From NCBI RefSeq assembly GCF_003062295.1, contig NZ_PYCN01000006.1, positions 1 through 64,000 of the forward strand: a stretch of 64,000 bases of DNA, read 5' to 3'. Below are positions 42,752 through 52,049 of the stretch, one piece after another. Positions within the stretch are counted from its first letter, which is position 1. Every line of letters starts with the position of its first letter. The stretch comes from Bradyrhizobium algeriense (GTDB lineage: Bacteria > Pseudomonadota > Alphaproteobacteria > Rhizobiales > Xanthobacteraceae). A program made the translations under genes and the position numbers. The notes below the pieces were generated by a model. That model worked only from the letters and a program-made list of their open reading frames with translations. It made no database searches and had not been told where the DNA came from.

Positions 42752-43816
42752 TCATGCCGCAATCCTCGTGGCGACTGCCAGAAAGGCGTCGATCTGCTGC
42801 TTGAAGTCGAGTTCCGGGCGGCGCGAATGCGCCAGCGCTGCCTGCTGCAGATGCCGGTAATACAGATCGTCGGACCACATCCGCCTCAACTCGGTGGCCC
42901 AGGTGCAGGCAGGCGCGTCATACTTGATGATGGCCCCGCCTGCACCGACCGTCTCCGGCAATGCGCCGCGATCGCTCGCCAGCACGGGAATTCCGCTGAA
43001 CTGTGCCTCTGAGACGACGCGGCCCCAGGTCTCCGCCTCCCATTGGCTCGGCACCAGCAATACACGTGTCGAGGCATAGATCGGCGACATGTCGTCGCTG
43101 CGCTCGACAAGTTCGACATTGGCGAGCCTGTGGATGCGCCCCTTCAACAGTGCGGCCTGGCGCATTCTCAGGGGCCACCCCTTCACAAAGCGGAACGGAA
43201 TGTCCGGACACTGCTCGGCAATCGCGAGGGCGACATCGACGCCCTTTTCGGCCACCGGATTGATGAAAGTGACATAACGACGATCACCAGCCAGGCGATA
43301 GCGCTCGGCCCGGAACACAGGCGGAATGACGCAGGCATGAATCCCGAACCGTTCGCGGAACCTTCCCGCAGTAAACTCCGAGTTGGCTATATAGGCGTGA
43401 AAAGGAAGACCTCCGCTGGAGCCGGTCCAACGCCTGCGGCCGATTTCAAACTCCAGCCCGTGCAGGTAGGCGATCGCCGGCACGCCGCGGCGGGCGAACG
43501 CCTTGGCGATCTCCACCATCTGCCCGTTCTGAACCACGACCAGACGAGGCAGAGGCAGCCCGTCAAGACTGTCCCACGGCTTGCGCGATCGGTAGACATC
43601 GTAGCCAAGCTGCCGGTCCACGCATACGTCGGTCCCGCGAAGAAAATTGGCGGCAGCTCGCAATGCTCCATCCACGCGCCGTAGCGGCAACCGCGACAAC
43701 ACGGAGGTCTTGACTCCGCGGCGATTCAGTTCGAGCGCGAGCTCGTGCGTATTGACTTCCAAACCACCGACGACGTGGGGAAGGTATGACGTGCCACTGG
43801 CGAGTAGAATACTCAC
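42752..43816 (-). CDS. GT4 glycosyltransferase
   Basis: 354 residues with two Rossmann-like halves. The N-terminal half has YLPHVVGGLEVNTHELA (the GG loop), and the C-terminal half has VPSQWEAETWGRVVSEAQ, the E-x7-E nucleotide-sugar site of GT4. It adds one sugar to the EPS repeat unit on the cytoplasmic side; donor unknown. It is the last gene of the 11-gene operon and its start overlaps the preceding stop as ATGA (43813-43816). Confidence 0.9.
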   Translation of the reverse strand: MSILLASGTSYLPHVVGGLEVNTHELALELNRRGVKTSVLSRLPLRRVDGALRAAANFLRGTDVCVDRQLGYDVYRSRKPWDSLDGLPLPRLVVVQNGQMVEIAKAFARRGVPAIAYLHGLEFEIGRRRWTGSSGGLPFHAYIANSEFTAGRFRERFGIHACVIPPVFRAERYRLAGDRRYVTFINPVAEKGVDVALAIAEQCPDIPFRFVKGWPLRMRQAALLKGRIHRLANVELVERSDDMSPIYASTRVLLVPSQWEAETWGRVVSEAQFSGIPVLASDRGALPETVGAGGAIIKYDAPACTWATELRRMWSDDLYYRHLQQAALAHSRRPELDFKQQIDAFLAVATRIAA

Positions 43817-44709
43817 AAATTACCTCTGTCCGAATTTGATTTCTCCTCAACTCCAACAGCATCGACTTCCGGCTGCCGTTTTGCGGTGAGATAGAGCCAC
43901 ATCTGCGTTCCAGTGCGCCGTTCGTTCATGAGTTCGACTGCGGTGCGCGGCATGAACTTCGAAAGTTCGGGGATAATCGCCGCGGGGAAGTCTGCAAGGG
44001 AACGTGGCCGCGCGACAATCTGCTCAACATTATGCGTTCCGGAAAATCGCGCCTTCAACTTTTCGGTACAGTTGGGCACGAAGGCGTCATGCGTTTCCAC
44101 GAGGATGTCGGCGGACGACAAGCGTGGAACCTTGATGAGGTCGAGCATATCAAGCTCTCCGCCTTCGATATCGGCGAGCACCAGCGTCGGACCGGGGAGT
44201 TCGGCAAGTTCGGCCCCGAGGTCATTCGGATGGCAGAAGCCCTTCAGCGTAAACCGGGCGCAAACGCCGTTCAGAACAGCCGCCCGCAGCAGGCCGGCGT
44301 GATGCTCCAGGGCACCTTCGAAGGCCGTAACCTTCGTCCGTGGCATCTGCCGCAAGAACCCGATGGCGTAGTACCCATCAGCCGCACCGACGTTGATGAT
44401 GCGCGGATAGTCACGCGCAATCACCTGACGCACAACGTCATGCAGCTCGATCTCCTGCGTGCCGAGAAGATAACCGAGCAGATTCCGGCTGGAGACCGGG
44501 GTCAAGCTCAGATGCATTCCCCTAAACGGGCCGGACAGCACCGTGTCAGCAGCGCGATGACGGACCAGGGCCGCAGCCGCATTCCAGCGGGGCATCGCAA
44601 GCCAGCGCAGCAGGGCTCGGGCTGATGACGGAAGCAGCCTCCGATAGGAGCGGTAAACGCTCATCGCGACAGAGGAAGATTCGACGGCGTTCCACGTTGC
44701 GTGCTGCAT
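43813..44709 (-). CDS. FkbM-like SAM-dependent methyltransferase
   Basis: 298 residues. The SAM-binding motif I is RIINVGAADGYYAIGFL near residue 108-124, and acidic motifs follow (TKVTAFEGALE, LVLADIEGGELDML). This resembles FkbM-type methyltransferases, which put O-methyl groups on sugars. Together with the other methyltransferase in this operon it predicts a methylated glycan. Start and stop are coupled to neighbours (two-base gap to the acyltransferase, ATGA to the GT4). Confidence 0.75.
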   Translation of the reverse strand: MQHATWNAVESSSVAMSVYRSYRRLLPSSARALLRWLAMPRWNAAAALVRHRAADTVLSGPFRGMHLSLTPVSSRNLLGYLLGTQEIELHDVVRQVIARDYPRIINVGAADGYYAIGFLRQMPRTKVTAFEGALEHHAGLLRAAVLNGVCARFTLKGFCHPNDLGAELAELPGPTLVLADIEGGELDMLDLIKVPRLSSADILVETHDAFVPNCTEKLKARFSGTHNVEQIVARPRSLADFPAAIIPELSKFMPRTAVELMNERRTGTQMWLYLTAKRQPEVDAVGVEEKSNSDRGNL

Positions 44710-44711
44710 GA

Positions 44712-45947
44712 CTAGCGCCTCCTTCTGTGGACGATGTCGGCGAAGGGCGTGCCGGATGACACCTCTGGACGCGATGGCTCCAAAGGCAATGCAACGCCGT
44801 TCCAGGCTACCTCATCAGGCATCCCCCTCATCGGAATTCGGACGGTTTCGGGTCGAACAAATCGACGCGTACCGAACAACGCACGGAAGCGTCGCAATCG
44901 CCTGCCGATCGGCTGCTCGACGAAATTATGGATCGCGATGGCGGCCAGGACGGCTGCGACGGCAGACACGGGGGCGAACATCCATGATTCGCTTTTCCCA
45001 AAGACCCACCACCAAAGCTTCTCCGCGGCAATGATCGCAAAGAAATGGAACAGATAGAGGCTGTAGGATGCGTCCCCCAACTGCACGAGTCTTTGGGTGA
45101 GCCATCGTGTGTCGTCTATCCGCACAGCGACACAAAGGGCGACACAAATCGCACTGATAACCCAGAAGGCAACGATCCACGCGACGTCAACTGGATGAGT
45201 GCCAACGAAGGCTGCAAACAACATGACATCGACAACGAGAAACATGGCCAGCGCGATCAAAAGGAAAGCGTTGCTGCGAACGGCATGCGCGCTCTTGAGC
45301 CAGCGGGCGGCGGCTCCGAGCAAGACGCCGACACCGAACAGCAGGATGATGGGATCGGAATAGAACGTGATCAGGCTCGTGGGAGCGCGCGTATCGGCAA
45401 TCGGCTTGAACAACGTTCCGGTCAAGACAACTCCTGCCATCAGAGCAATCAGCACCGTCAGGCCTTTCCTGCGCGACAGCAACAGCACCGCCGCAAAAGC
45501 CGCGTAGAACATCATCTCGTAGTTCAACGTCCAGCCTACGCCGAGCGTCGGACGCATCGCCACCATCGGGCCTGGCTCGACCGCAACCGGAATGAAGAAC
45601 AGCGAGCAGATCAGCTTGTGGACGTCCAGCCCAGCGCCGTGATGAAGGCGCAGCACAACTTCAAGCGCGGTGGCCAACCAATAGATCGGAACGATCCGGA
45701 TGATGCGACTGGCGATGAACTGCCCCGCGGCGCCGGGAAGAGCAAAGTTGTCGTAGTAAGTGTACGACATGATGAAGCCGCTGATGATGAAGAAGATCCA
45801 GACGCCAAGGAGACCGATGTGTATCGCGATCTGACTGGTCAACGGATCGGTCGGAGCCCATTCGGCTTGCCGCAAGATTGCATGAGAAGCAACGACCAGG
45901 AGCGCCGCAACGGCACGCAGGATCTGGATCGCAGCAAGCCTGTTCAT
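44712..45947 (-). CDS. Acyltransferase 3 family (OafA/ExoZ-like) membrane O-acyltransferase
   Basis: 411 residues with about ten membrane helices. The family N-terminus is present: LAAIQILRAVAALLVVASHA with the catalytic His, then GVWIFFIISGFIMSYTY and RIIRIVPIYWLAT. These enzymes O-acetylate surface sugars using acetyl-CoA. The ATG at 45947 overlaps the preceding stop by one base (TGATG). It implies that the EPS carries acetyl groups. Confidence 0.93.
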   Translation of the reverse strand: MNRLAAIQILRAVAALLVVASHAILRQAEWAPTDPLTSQIAIHIGLLGVWIFFIISGFIMSYTYYDNFALPGAAGQFIASRIIRIVPIYWLATALEVVLRLHHGAGLDVHKLICSLFFIPVAVEPGPMVAMRPTLGVGWTLNYEMMFYAAFAAVLLLSRRKGLTVLIALMAGVVLTGTLFKPIADTRAPTSLITFYSDPIILLFGVGVLLGAAARWLKSAHAVRSNAFLLIALAMFLVVDVMLFAAFVGTHPVDVAWIVAFWVISAICVALCVAVRIDDTRWLTQRLVQLGDASYSLYLFHFFAIIAAEKLWWWVFGKSESWMFAPVSAVAAVLAAIAIHNFVEQPIGRRLRRFRALFGTRRFVRPETVRIPMRGMPDEVAWNGVALPLEPSRPEVSSGTPFADIVHRRRR

Positions 45948-47230
45948 CACGCTACGGCCTCCTGCAAGGCGTCGCTATAGTGCGAAACAAGCCGGTGCGC
46001 CCACTCGCTCGGGGTCAGCGAGAAGCGACCGGCATTGGCGTACGCCAGATCGCTCATCGAAGCGGTCAGTTCGTCGTTGGATGCCAGAATCGACAGGGCT
46101 TTGCTGAATGCATCCCGATCGTAAGGATCGCAGGATATGCCTGCTCCGACCTCCGATAGCTCGTCGGCGATCATCGCAAAGCTGGAGACGACGACCGGCA
46201 GGCCGCTGGCGAGCGCCTCGAACGCCACCAGGCCGAACGGCTCACGGTAGCGGCTCGGCATGACCAGGGCCCTGGCATCGCGGACGAGTGCGGGCATGTC
46301 ATTTGCGCTCTTCCATCCGGTGAACTCCACCCCGGGATAGATCCCGGCAAGCTTGCCCTCGAGCGGACCGCTACCTATCACACGAACGCGCACGTTCGCG
46401 TCGCGGGCTGCCGCAAGAAGAAGGTCGACACCCTTGTCCTCCTCGAGTCTGCCAACGAACAGGAACACCTTGTTTCGTTCGGCTTCGATGCGTCGTGGGC
46501 ACCACGGCGTAACCGGGTTGCGCAGGGTCGCAAGCCTCGCCCGCGGAATTCCGCCGCGTTCGAGATGCGGCAGCATGCCTTCGTGAACCGCCAGAACCCT
46601 GGCGCCCGACGCTAAATCGAAGGCTGCGCGACGAATTTCCTGACGAACCGACCGCCAGAGCTTGTGGGCATAGTTGCGCCGGTCGCAGGAACTGAGCAGG
46701 CACGACGCGCTCATCGGCCGCAGCTCGCAGGGACTTTCGCTGCGGAAGTTGAAATAGCCGCCGTTCGGACAAACCAGGAAGAAGTCATGAGCATTGACGA
46801 TCAGGCGCTTTGCGACTGGACGCAGCGCATGGAATACCGAGGGTGATAGTATCTTCGACCAGCCATGCAGATGATAGATCGTGCCCGGCGTATCGTTGGC
46901 GGCAATCCAGGCGGCCAACCTCCGTTCGGCCGACACGTTGTAGAGCCCGTCCAGTGCCGCGCGCGGCAATGCCGTTCGGAGGATATGTTCACCGCCGACA
47001 GCCACGACATCTGCATTGCGCAGCCGGGGTTCGGAGTGCAAGCCATGGTCGCCGGTGAAATAAGTAACCGGAATGCCGCTGTCACCCAGCAATGCCGCGG
47101 AATGCAACGCCACATTCGTGGCGCCTCCATGCACTTGAGACACATCGTTGATGATGACGACACGATCCGGCGCCAGCCGCGCTTGTTGCGCCCCGGATGC
47201 CGGACGAATTTGGTCAATCACCTGCAACAT
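45947..47230 (-). CDS. GT4 glycosyltransferase
   Basis: 427 residues. The N-terminal half has NDVSQVHGGATNVALHSAALL (acceptor-side GG loop). The C-terminal half has FLFVGRLEEDKGVDLLLAAA and VMPSRYREPFGLVAFEALA with the E-x7-E motif. A Cys-rich insertion (FLVCPNGGYFNF, CELRPMSASCLLSSCDRR) is of a type seen in some GT4 enzymes near EPS genes. It starts nine bases after the next GT2 gene's end. Confidence 0.92.
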   Translation of the reverse strand: MLQVIDQIRPASGAQQARLAPDRVVIINDVSQVHGGATNVALHSAALLGDSGIPVTYFTGDHGLHSEPRLRNADVVAVGGEHILRTALPRAALDGLYNVSAERRLAAWIAANDTPGTIYHLHGWSKILSPSVFHALRPVAKRLIVNAHDFFLVCPNGGYFNFRSESPCELRPMSASCLLSSCDRRNYAHKLWRSVRQEIRRAAFDLASGARVLAVHEGMLPHLERGGIPRARLATLRNPVTPWCPRRIEAERNKVFLFVGRLEEDKGVDLLLAAARDANVRVRVIGSGPLEGKLAGIYPGVEFTGWKSANDMPALVRDARALVMPSRYREPFGLVAFEALASGLPVVVSSFAMIADELSEVGAGISCDPYDRDAFSKALSILASNDELTASMSDLAYANAGRFSLTPSEWAHRLVSHYSDALQEAVA

Positions 47231-47239
47231 ACATGAATC

Positions 47240-48163
47240 TCACAAACTCAAAACGCGTTTCGGTGACAGGCGGCCGGCCAGCAAGTCGAGCAACGCACGA
47301 ATGTTTCCTTTCAGTCGACCGGCACGATCGACGTAAGGCTCCGGGCGAAACGTCTTGGCGACGTTGGCCATGACGTTGCGGCTCATCAGCTTCAGCGCCT
47401 TGCTGCTCGAGCAGGTGCCCTTGCGAACCAGATAGAGCGGGTTGGAAACCTGCGAGTAGCCGAGCCGGCGCCCCGATTGACGGCTGGACTTCACGCCGAG
47501 GTGGACGCCGCGCGCAGCACCGATCTTCACAATCCGGCCATATGCCGCCATGCGACGGCTGAAGTCGACGTCCTCCAGCCAGCCGTAGAGTGGCAGGGTC
47601 TCGTCAAACTCCAGCCCCCTCGCACGCACCACGTCGATGCGTACCGCCATGTTGCAGCCGTAGGCGTTATAGACGTCCTCAATGTCTTGCGCCGGCTCCG
47701 CCTGACCGTCTTGCTGCAGTGTCTCGAGCGCATCCTCGTAGGCGAGCCCGGGACCAAGAATGCCGTCGGCGACGACATGTCCGGTGCCAACGACGACATC
47801 GGGCCTCGTCATAAAGGTCCGTTCGACAGCCTGAAGATAACTAGGACAAGGCACGAAATCGTCATCGAGGAAGACGACGAGATCGAAGGCCGCGCCCGCC
47901 CTCAGGATCGCATTACGCTGTATCGTCAGGCCCCGATCACTTGTGATGCAGCGAAGTCCCGGATGTCCTGAATCGATCCCTGACACGTCGGCCGGAGACG
48001 GGCCGCAAACAATGACCGCGTCGGCAATACGCGCCTGCACGCGCAAGCGTTCCAGCAGGCGCGCAAGAATGAGGGGGCGACCCGACGTTGCAATACCCAC
48101 TACAATCCTGAGCGGTGGATAGTGCACACGTTCTTCGGACCAATTGGAATCGGTGCCATTCAT
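47240..48163 (-). CDS. GT2 glycosyltransferase
   Basis: 307 residues from ATG 48163, which overlaps the methyltransferase stop as ATGA. The GT-A fold is visible: RIVVGIATSGRPLILARLLE, VVFLDDDFVP (the DxD site) and YGWLEDVDFSRRM (the E-D acceptor motif). A short C-terminal tail follows with no membrane helix. It probably adds a hexose or rhamnose-type sugar; donor unknown. The longer frame to 48268 is rejected for lack of a start signal. Confidence 0.9.
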   Translation of the reverse strand: MNGTDSNWSEERVHYPPLRIVVGIATSGRPLILARLLERLRVQARIADAVIVCGPSPADVSGIDSGHPGLRCITSDRGLTIQRNAILRAGAAFDLVVFLDDDFVPCPSYLQAVERTFMTRPDVVVGTGHVVADGILGPGLAYEDALETLQQDGQAEPAQDIEDVYNAYGCNMAVRIDVVRARGLEFDETLPLYGWLEDVDFSRRMAAYGRIVKIGAARGVHLGVKSSRQSGRRLGYSQVSNPLYLVRKGTCSSSKALKLMSRNVMANVAKTFRPEPYVDRAGRLKGNIRALLDLLAGRLSPKRVLSL

Positions 48164-48837
48164 GCCGCTGCCTCCGCAGGCAAGAGCGGCTTCCTGGCGT
48201 ACGCCCACACCATGATCGGAACATCCGGCTCGTTGCGCAGCGAGCCGAAGAAACCACGCTTGCGCCATGCTGACAGGTTCGCCTTAAGGCACGAACGATT
48301 ACCCCAGGCGAAGGTCTGGATCCCGGCTTCGGGAAACCCTGCCTCCTGCAAGAGGCAGGAAAGCCCCTCGGACGTCCACCGGTTACAATCTATCGGCGAT
48401 GGGTGATAGCGAACCAGAAACGGCGTAGCGATGAGGAAGTGGCCGCCTGGCCGCACCATCTCATATACATTGCGGGCGGCACGTGTCGGCCACTTCAAAT
48501 GCTCAAAGACCTGGTCGGCGATGACCAGATCAAACTGATCCGGCAAGACATCCTTGCAGATATCGAAAGTCGGATAGCTCGTTCCCATGAATGACTCGAA
48601 GGCAAACCTGCTTTTCCATTGCGAGCCGGCCGACACCTCCAGAACACGAAGTCGCTCCGGTCCCAACCGCGCGATAAACTCGAACGCATGTCGATACATC
48701 GCCACACGCACCCAGTCAGTCGTGTCATAGCCAATCGCTTCGAGGTACCTTTTCATCACTGCCTTGAGTCGGGGACGACTACGAATGGCTGACAACACAG
48801 GAGTTGCTGAAGGTTCGACAAACGCGCTAGTGGTCAT
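48160..48837 (-). CDS. Type 11 SAM-dependent methyltransferase
   Basis: 225 residues from ATG 48837, with GAGAGG five bases upstream; ATG 48867 overlaps the preceding stop (ATGA) and is the alternative. Visible motifs are RLRVLEVSAG (motif I), FDLVIADQVFEHLKWP (motif II) and VRPGGHFLIATPF (motif III). It likely methylates a sugar or an intermediate of the EPS. It has no membrane segment. Confidence 0.85.
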   Translation of the reverse strand: MTTSAFVEPSATPVLSAIRSRPRLKAVMKRYLEAIGYDTTDWVRVAMYRHAFEFIARLGPERLRVLEVSAGSQWKSRFAFESFMGTSYPTFDICKDVLPDQFDLVIADQVFEHLKWPTRAARNVYEMVRPGGHFLIATPFLVRYHPSPIDCNRWTSEGLSCLLQEAGFPEAGIQTFAWGNRSCLKANLSAWRKRGFFGSLRNEPDVPIMVWAYARKPLLPAEAAA

Positions 48838-48863
48838 CACTACCTCTCTCTGCCCGACAATCG

Positions 48864-50633
48864 TCATGACCAGGTCTTCCGAGCAATTGCGGGCACGCGA
48901 TTGAGAACGGCACCGAGTACCTTGCTGCCTGCAAGATTGAGTTCGATCACGCCGTCTCTTGCCTGGTCGACTGTCGTTTTCCCGAAGTCGACTACGATGA
49001 TCACCTGGTCGACGTAGGGAATGAGCAGCTTCCAATGATCCGACGACAGCAGCGCTGGCAGATCGACGATGATCCGTTCGAACTCCAGCCGGGATTCCGC
49101 AAGTACTGCCGTCGTCCGTTCCATCAGGAGCCGATTGGTTTCACCTGGCTGGAGGTAACTTTCGGCAGACGGCAACAATGCCAATGCAAGAGCACCAGGT
49201 CCGATCGCTCGCTCGGACTCCCGTCGCCCATCCGGCTGCGACTTTGTCGTCGTTCCGGCGGCCAGCTCCTGGCTTAGTGTCCGGCTGTCAGCGCAGCTAT
49301 CGACCAGAATGGTTCGTGCGCCGCTCCGCGCGTATTCATTGGCCAGGCATGCCGCAACCGTCGTCGACCCCTCTCCTTCGCAACACGCGATCACGCCGAT
49401 GCATAAGACATCCGGATTTGCCGTTAGCGACGCGATAGTTGTTCTGATCCTTCGAAGATCGGTCTTCACCGAAGCACTGAGGCAGCCAGCCGCAATCCTG
49501 CTCAAGGTACCCGTAGCGTCTCGGGCCGTCGCGCTCCTGCTGAACCACCGCGGCTTCCCTTCCCGCCAGGTGCTCGCCTCTGAAAGATCATTGATCGCAC
49601 CAAGGGAGGCTACTCCGACATTCGCGCTCAGCTGCGCCAGGGAGCGAACGGCGCGATCGCCAGTGAGGCGTACCGCCGCAAACGCCGTTCCACTCAGTCC
49701 TCCCAGAACAACCGCGAATACAAGAACGAGCGAGGTGCGTGGGCTGCTCTTTCCCAGCGGGGCCGACGCCCGGGAAATGATTCTTACATCAGCGTCCGGA
49801 TAGCTGATGCGCTGCAGCGTCTCGTTATACTGGCGCTGGAAATCATCGTACATCTTGCGATAACTGGTCGCGATGCTCTCGAGTTCTTCGAGCTTTGCTC
49901 GAGCGTCCTGGCTGGAAAGGGAGTCCCCGACGGAGCGGAAGCGGTTAACCCTGCGCGCCGCCTCGAACGCCTGCTGCTGCAGGGTCTCCAATCGCTCCGA
50001 GAGCCACTTGCCCTGCTCCTCTGCAAGCTTGGACTTGGCCTCGACTATCGTTCTGATAAAAGATTCGGCGATTTCATTGGCGATCTCTGCGGACGAGTTC
50101 GGATCGGCGGACGAGAAGGCAATCTCTATGACTAAAGACTGTCCGATTCGTTTCGTTGACAGTTTGCCAGCAAAGCGTGACGCAACCTCACGAAATTCCG
50201 TCGTGTCTGGAGGACCGGCCTCTCCTGCTGCGGAAGCCGTCGAAGTTGGAGTAAGCCGGGCCAGGACAATTTGGAAAAGCGAGGGTCCAGTCGCGAACTC
50301 CGGCCGCTGCTCAAGTTTCAGCCGTGAGATAACCGAATTGGCGACCCGGTCCGACTTGATTACCTCCATCTGGCTCTCAACGCGCGACTGATCCGACGTC
50401 ATCGTCGGAGGCATTGGCGCTGCATTGAACAGTTCCGCTCCCCGGTTGGGGTCGATGATGACGCTGGTCGTAGCCACGAATATCGGCGTCGCCAGCAGAA
50501 GATAGACCACAGCGGCAGAAACGGTCGCTGCGATGAAAACAGCAATCGTCTTGCGGTTCTCCAGGAGAAAGGCGGCAATGTCCCAGACGCCGAACACCTT
50601 GTCATTCGATTCCGGATAGTGCGGCTGTCTCAT
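48864..50633 (-). CDS. Wzz/BY-kinase fusion (ExoP-like) with degenerate ATP site
   Basis: 589 residues with an N-terminal Wzz domain (helices near residues 32-52 and 300-320), a periplasmic coiled coil between them, and a C-terminal P-loop half. Walker A, normally GEGK(S/T)T, reads CCEGEGSTTVA, with Ser423 in place of the ATP-binding Lys. Walker A' (ILVDSCADSR) lacks the usual second Asp, though Walker B (IIVDLPAL) is kept. No Tyr cluster ends the protein (RKTWS). It therefore should control chain length but not phosphorylate itself. Confidence 0.9.
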   Translation of the reverse strand: MRQPHYPESNDKVFGVWDIAAFLLENRKTIAVFIAATVSAAVVYLLLATPIFVATTSVIIDPNRGAELFNAAPMPPTMTSDQSRVESQMEVIKSDRVANSVISRLKLEQRPEFATGPSLFQIVLARLTPTSTASAAGEAGPPDTTEFREVASRFAGKLSTKRIGQSLVIEIAFSSADPNSSAEIANEIAESFIRTIVEAKSKLAEEQGKWLSERLETLQQQAFEAARRVNRFRSVGDSLSSQDARAKLEELESIATSYRKMYDDFQRQYNETLQRISYPDADVRIISRASAPLGKSSPRTSLVLVFAVVLGGLSGTAFAAVRLTGDRAVRSLAQLSANVGVASLGAINDLSEASTWREGKPRWFSRSATARDATGTLSRIAAGCLSASVKTDLRRIRTTIASLTANPDVLCIGVIACCEGEGSTTVAACLANEYARSGARTILVDSCADSRTLSQELAAGTTTKSQPDGRRESERAIGPGALALALLPSAESYLQPGETNRLLMERTTAVLAESRLEFERIIVDLPALLSSDHWKLLIPYVDQVIIVVDFGKTTVDQARDGVIELNLAGSKVLGAVLNRVPAIARKTWS

Positions 50634-50636
50634 GAA

Positions 50637-52049
50637 CTACGTCCCCACGGCGATCAATGGATTGCTTTTCACCAACGCCTGAGCCGCACGCTCACGCAGT
50701 TGTCGCCCGCTAGCGGCAAGCGCAAAGAAGATGAAAAAGAGAAATCCAAGATCGACGCTACCAGCCGATATGCAGGCTGAGCCAAAGAGAGCGAGGCATG
50801 CATGCAGGCCTGCACGCGCGACAACATCCTCAAAAGAAATCGGCCTTACCATAGTGAACACCGATGCCAGCGTCACGACGAACAGGAGCAAGCCGAGAAC
50901 GCCAGTATTGGCGAGCAAGGCGACCACCAAGCTGGACGCCCGGACACTCCCGAGCCCGGCGCCGAAGCCCGAAGTGTCCCAAAAGTTCTGCAGCGCGAAG
51001 TAATTCCAGCGCATGCGCTCAATCCCGGACTGGCTTGCCAGCTTGTTGAAGACGGCTGCATCGTACAGGCCCGTCATAGCCGACCAGATCGAAGGCACGA
51101 ACAAGATGACCACTAAAAGCAGGAACGGGATCATCGAGACGATAAAAAGATAACTGCAGTCCCTGCCGGTGGCCTGTCCGTTGGCGAGCTTCACAAGTGC
51201 ACCGACCAGCATGAGCGACGAGAACATCGCCAAGGATCCATAGGCCGTCGTCGACGTCGATAACAACAGCGATACTGCGAGAAGCAGCGCGAGCGATCCG
51301 GTGATGCGAGTGCGGAACCCGTACAGCCAAAGGCTCAGGGTAAATGCGTGGAAGCCCAGCGCCACATAGCCGAAGGCGCCGGCTTCGGTGAAAGTGCCGA
51401 CGATGCGTTTGAATCCGCCGATTTCACCGGACTCGAGCATCCGGTAGTTGGCATTGCGGAGCCAGGAGAGCAAGAATCCCGTGTCGGTATAATGTGTGGC
51501 GACGTCGGCCACGGCCGAGGCGAGCAAGACCACCGCACACACGATCAACGCATTTGTGATTCCTCTCGCCTGGTCCCGGACCATAAGCGCCCAGGTGCTC
51601 ATGAAGCAGCCGAGATCCGCGATGAGATAGAAGGCCTGCGTCACATTGGCGGCCCGAGGCCTCAACGGAAGACTGACGATACCAATGTCGGCGTCGTTTC
51701 GCGCGAGCGAGTAGGCGTAGGTCAGGCCTTGAAACAGCCGCGGCATGAAAAATGCGGTTGCAACGGCGTAGGTCGTGAACAGCAGGACCCAGAAACCGGG
51801 CCCCGCCGGCGCAAGACTCTCGAGCGCTGCCGTGCGCAGACGCGGTCGCAGTGCGACCGTCATCGCAAGAAAGATGGCGACTACCAGGACCGGTGGGACG
51901 CTTGCGTCGCCCAGCGCCGGAACCTTGAACGCAGCCGCTGCCCCCAGCAGGGTAGCCAGGGCCATCACCCAGAACGCCGCGATTGGGCCCTGCCACAGCA
52001 CCCAGAGGCCCGCCAAAATTGTGCCAATGCCGAGAATCTCGATGGTCAT
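50637..52049 (-). CDS. Wzy-like EPS polymerase / O-antigen ligase family membrane protein
   Basis: 470 residues with about ten to twelve membrane helices and a large periplasmic loop (about 315-365) holding FALQNFWDTSGFGAGLGSVR, the type of loop seen in Wzy/WaaL proteins. No other motif is conserved in this family. Position between the pyruvyltransferase and the Wzz-like gene suits a polymerase of the EPS repeat unit. The ATG at 52049 overlaps the preceding stop (ATGA). Confidence 0.85.
   Translation of the reverse strand: MTIEILGIGTILAGLWVLWQGPIAAFWVMALATLLGAAAAFKVPALGDASVPPVLVVAIFLAMTVALRPRLRTAALESLAPAGPGFWVLLFTTYAVATAFFMPRLFQGLTYAYSLARNDADIGIVSLPLRPRAANVTQAFYLIADLGCFMSTWALMVRDQARGITNALIVCAVVLLASAVADVATHYTDTGFLLSWLRNANYRMLESGEIGGFKRIVGTFTEAGAFGYVALGFHAFTLSLWLYGFRTRITGSLALLLAVSLLLSTSTTAYGSLAMFSSLMLVGALVKLANGQATGRDCSYLFIVSMIPFLLLVVILFVPSIWSAMTGLYDAAVFNKLASQSGIERMRWNYFALQNFWDTSGFGAGLGSVRASSLVVALLANTGVLGLLLFVVTLASVFTMVRPISFEDVVARAGLHACLALFGSACISAGSVDLGFLFFIFFALAASGRQLRERAAQALVKSNPLIAVGT

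Noticed and set aside
45045..45980. 311-codon plus-strand frame opposite the acyltransferase gene
   Set aside because: His/Gln/Arg/Asp-rich antisense shadow; the minus strand encodes a clear membrane acyltransferase.
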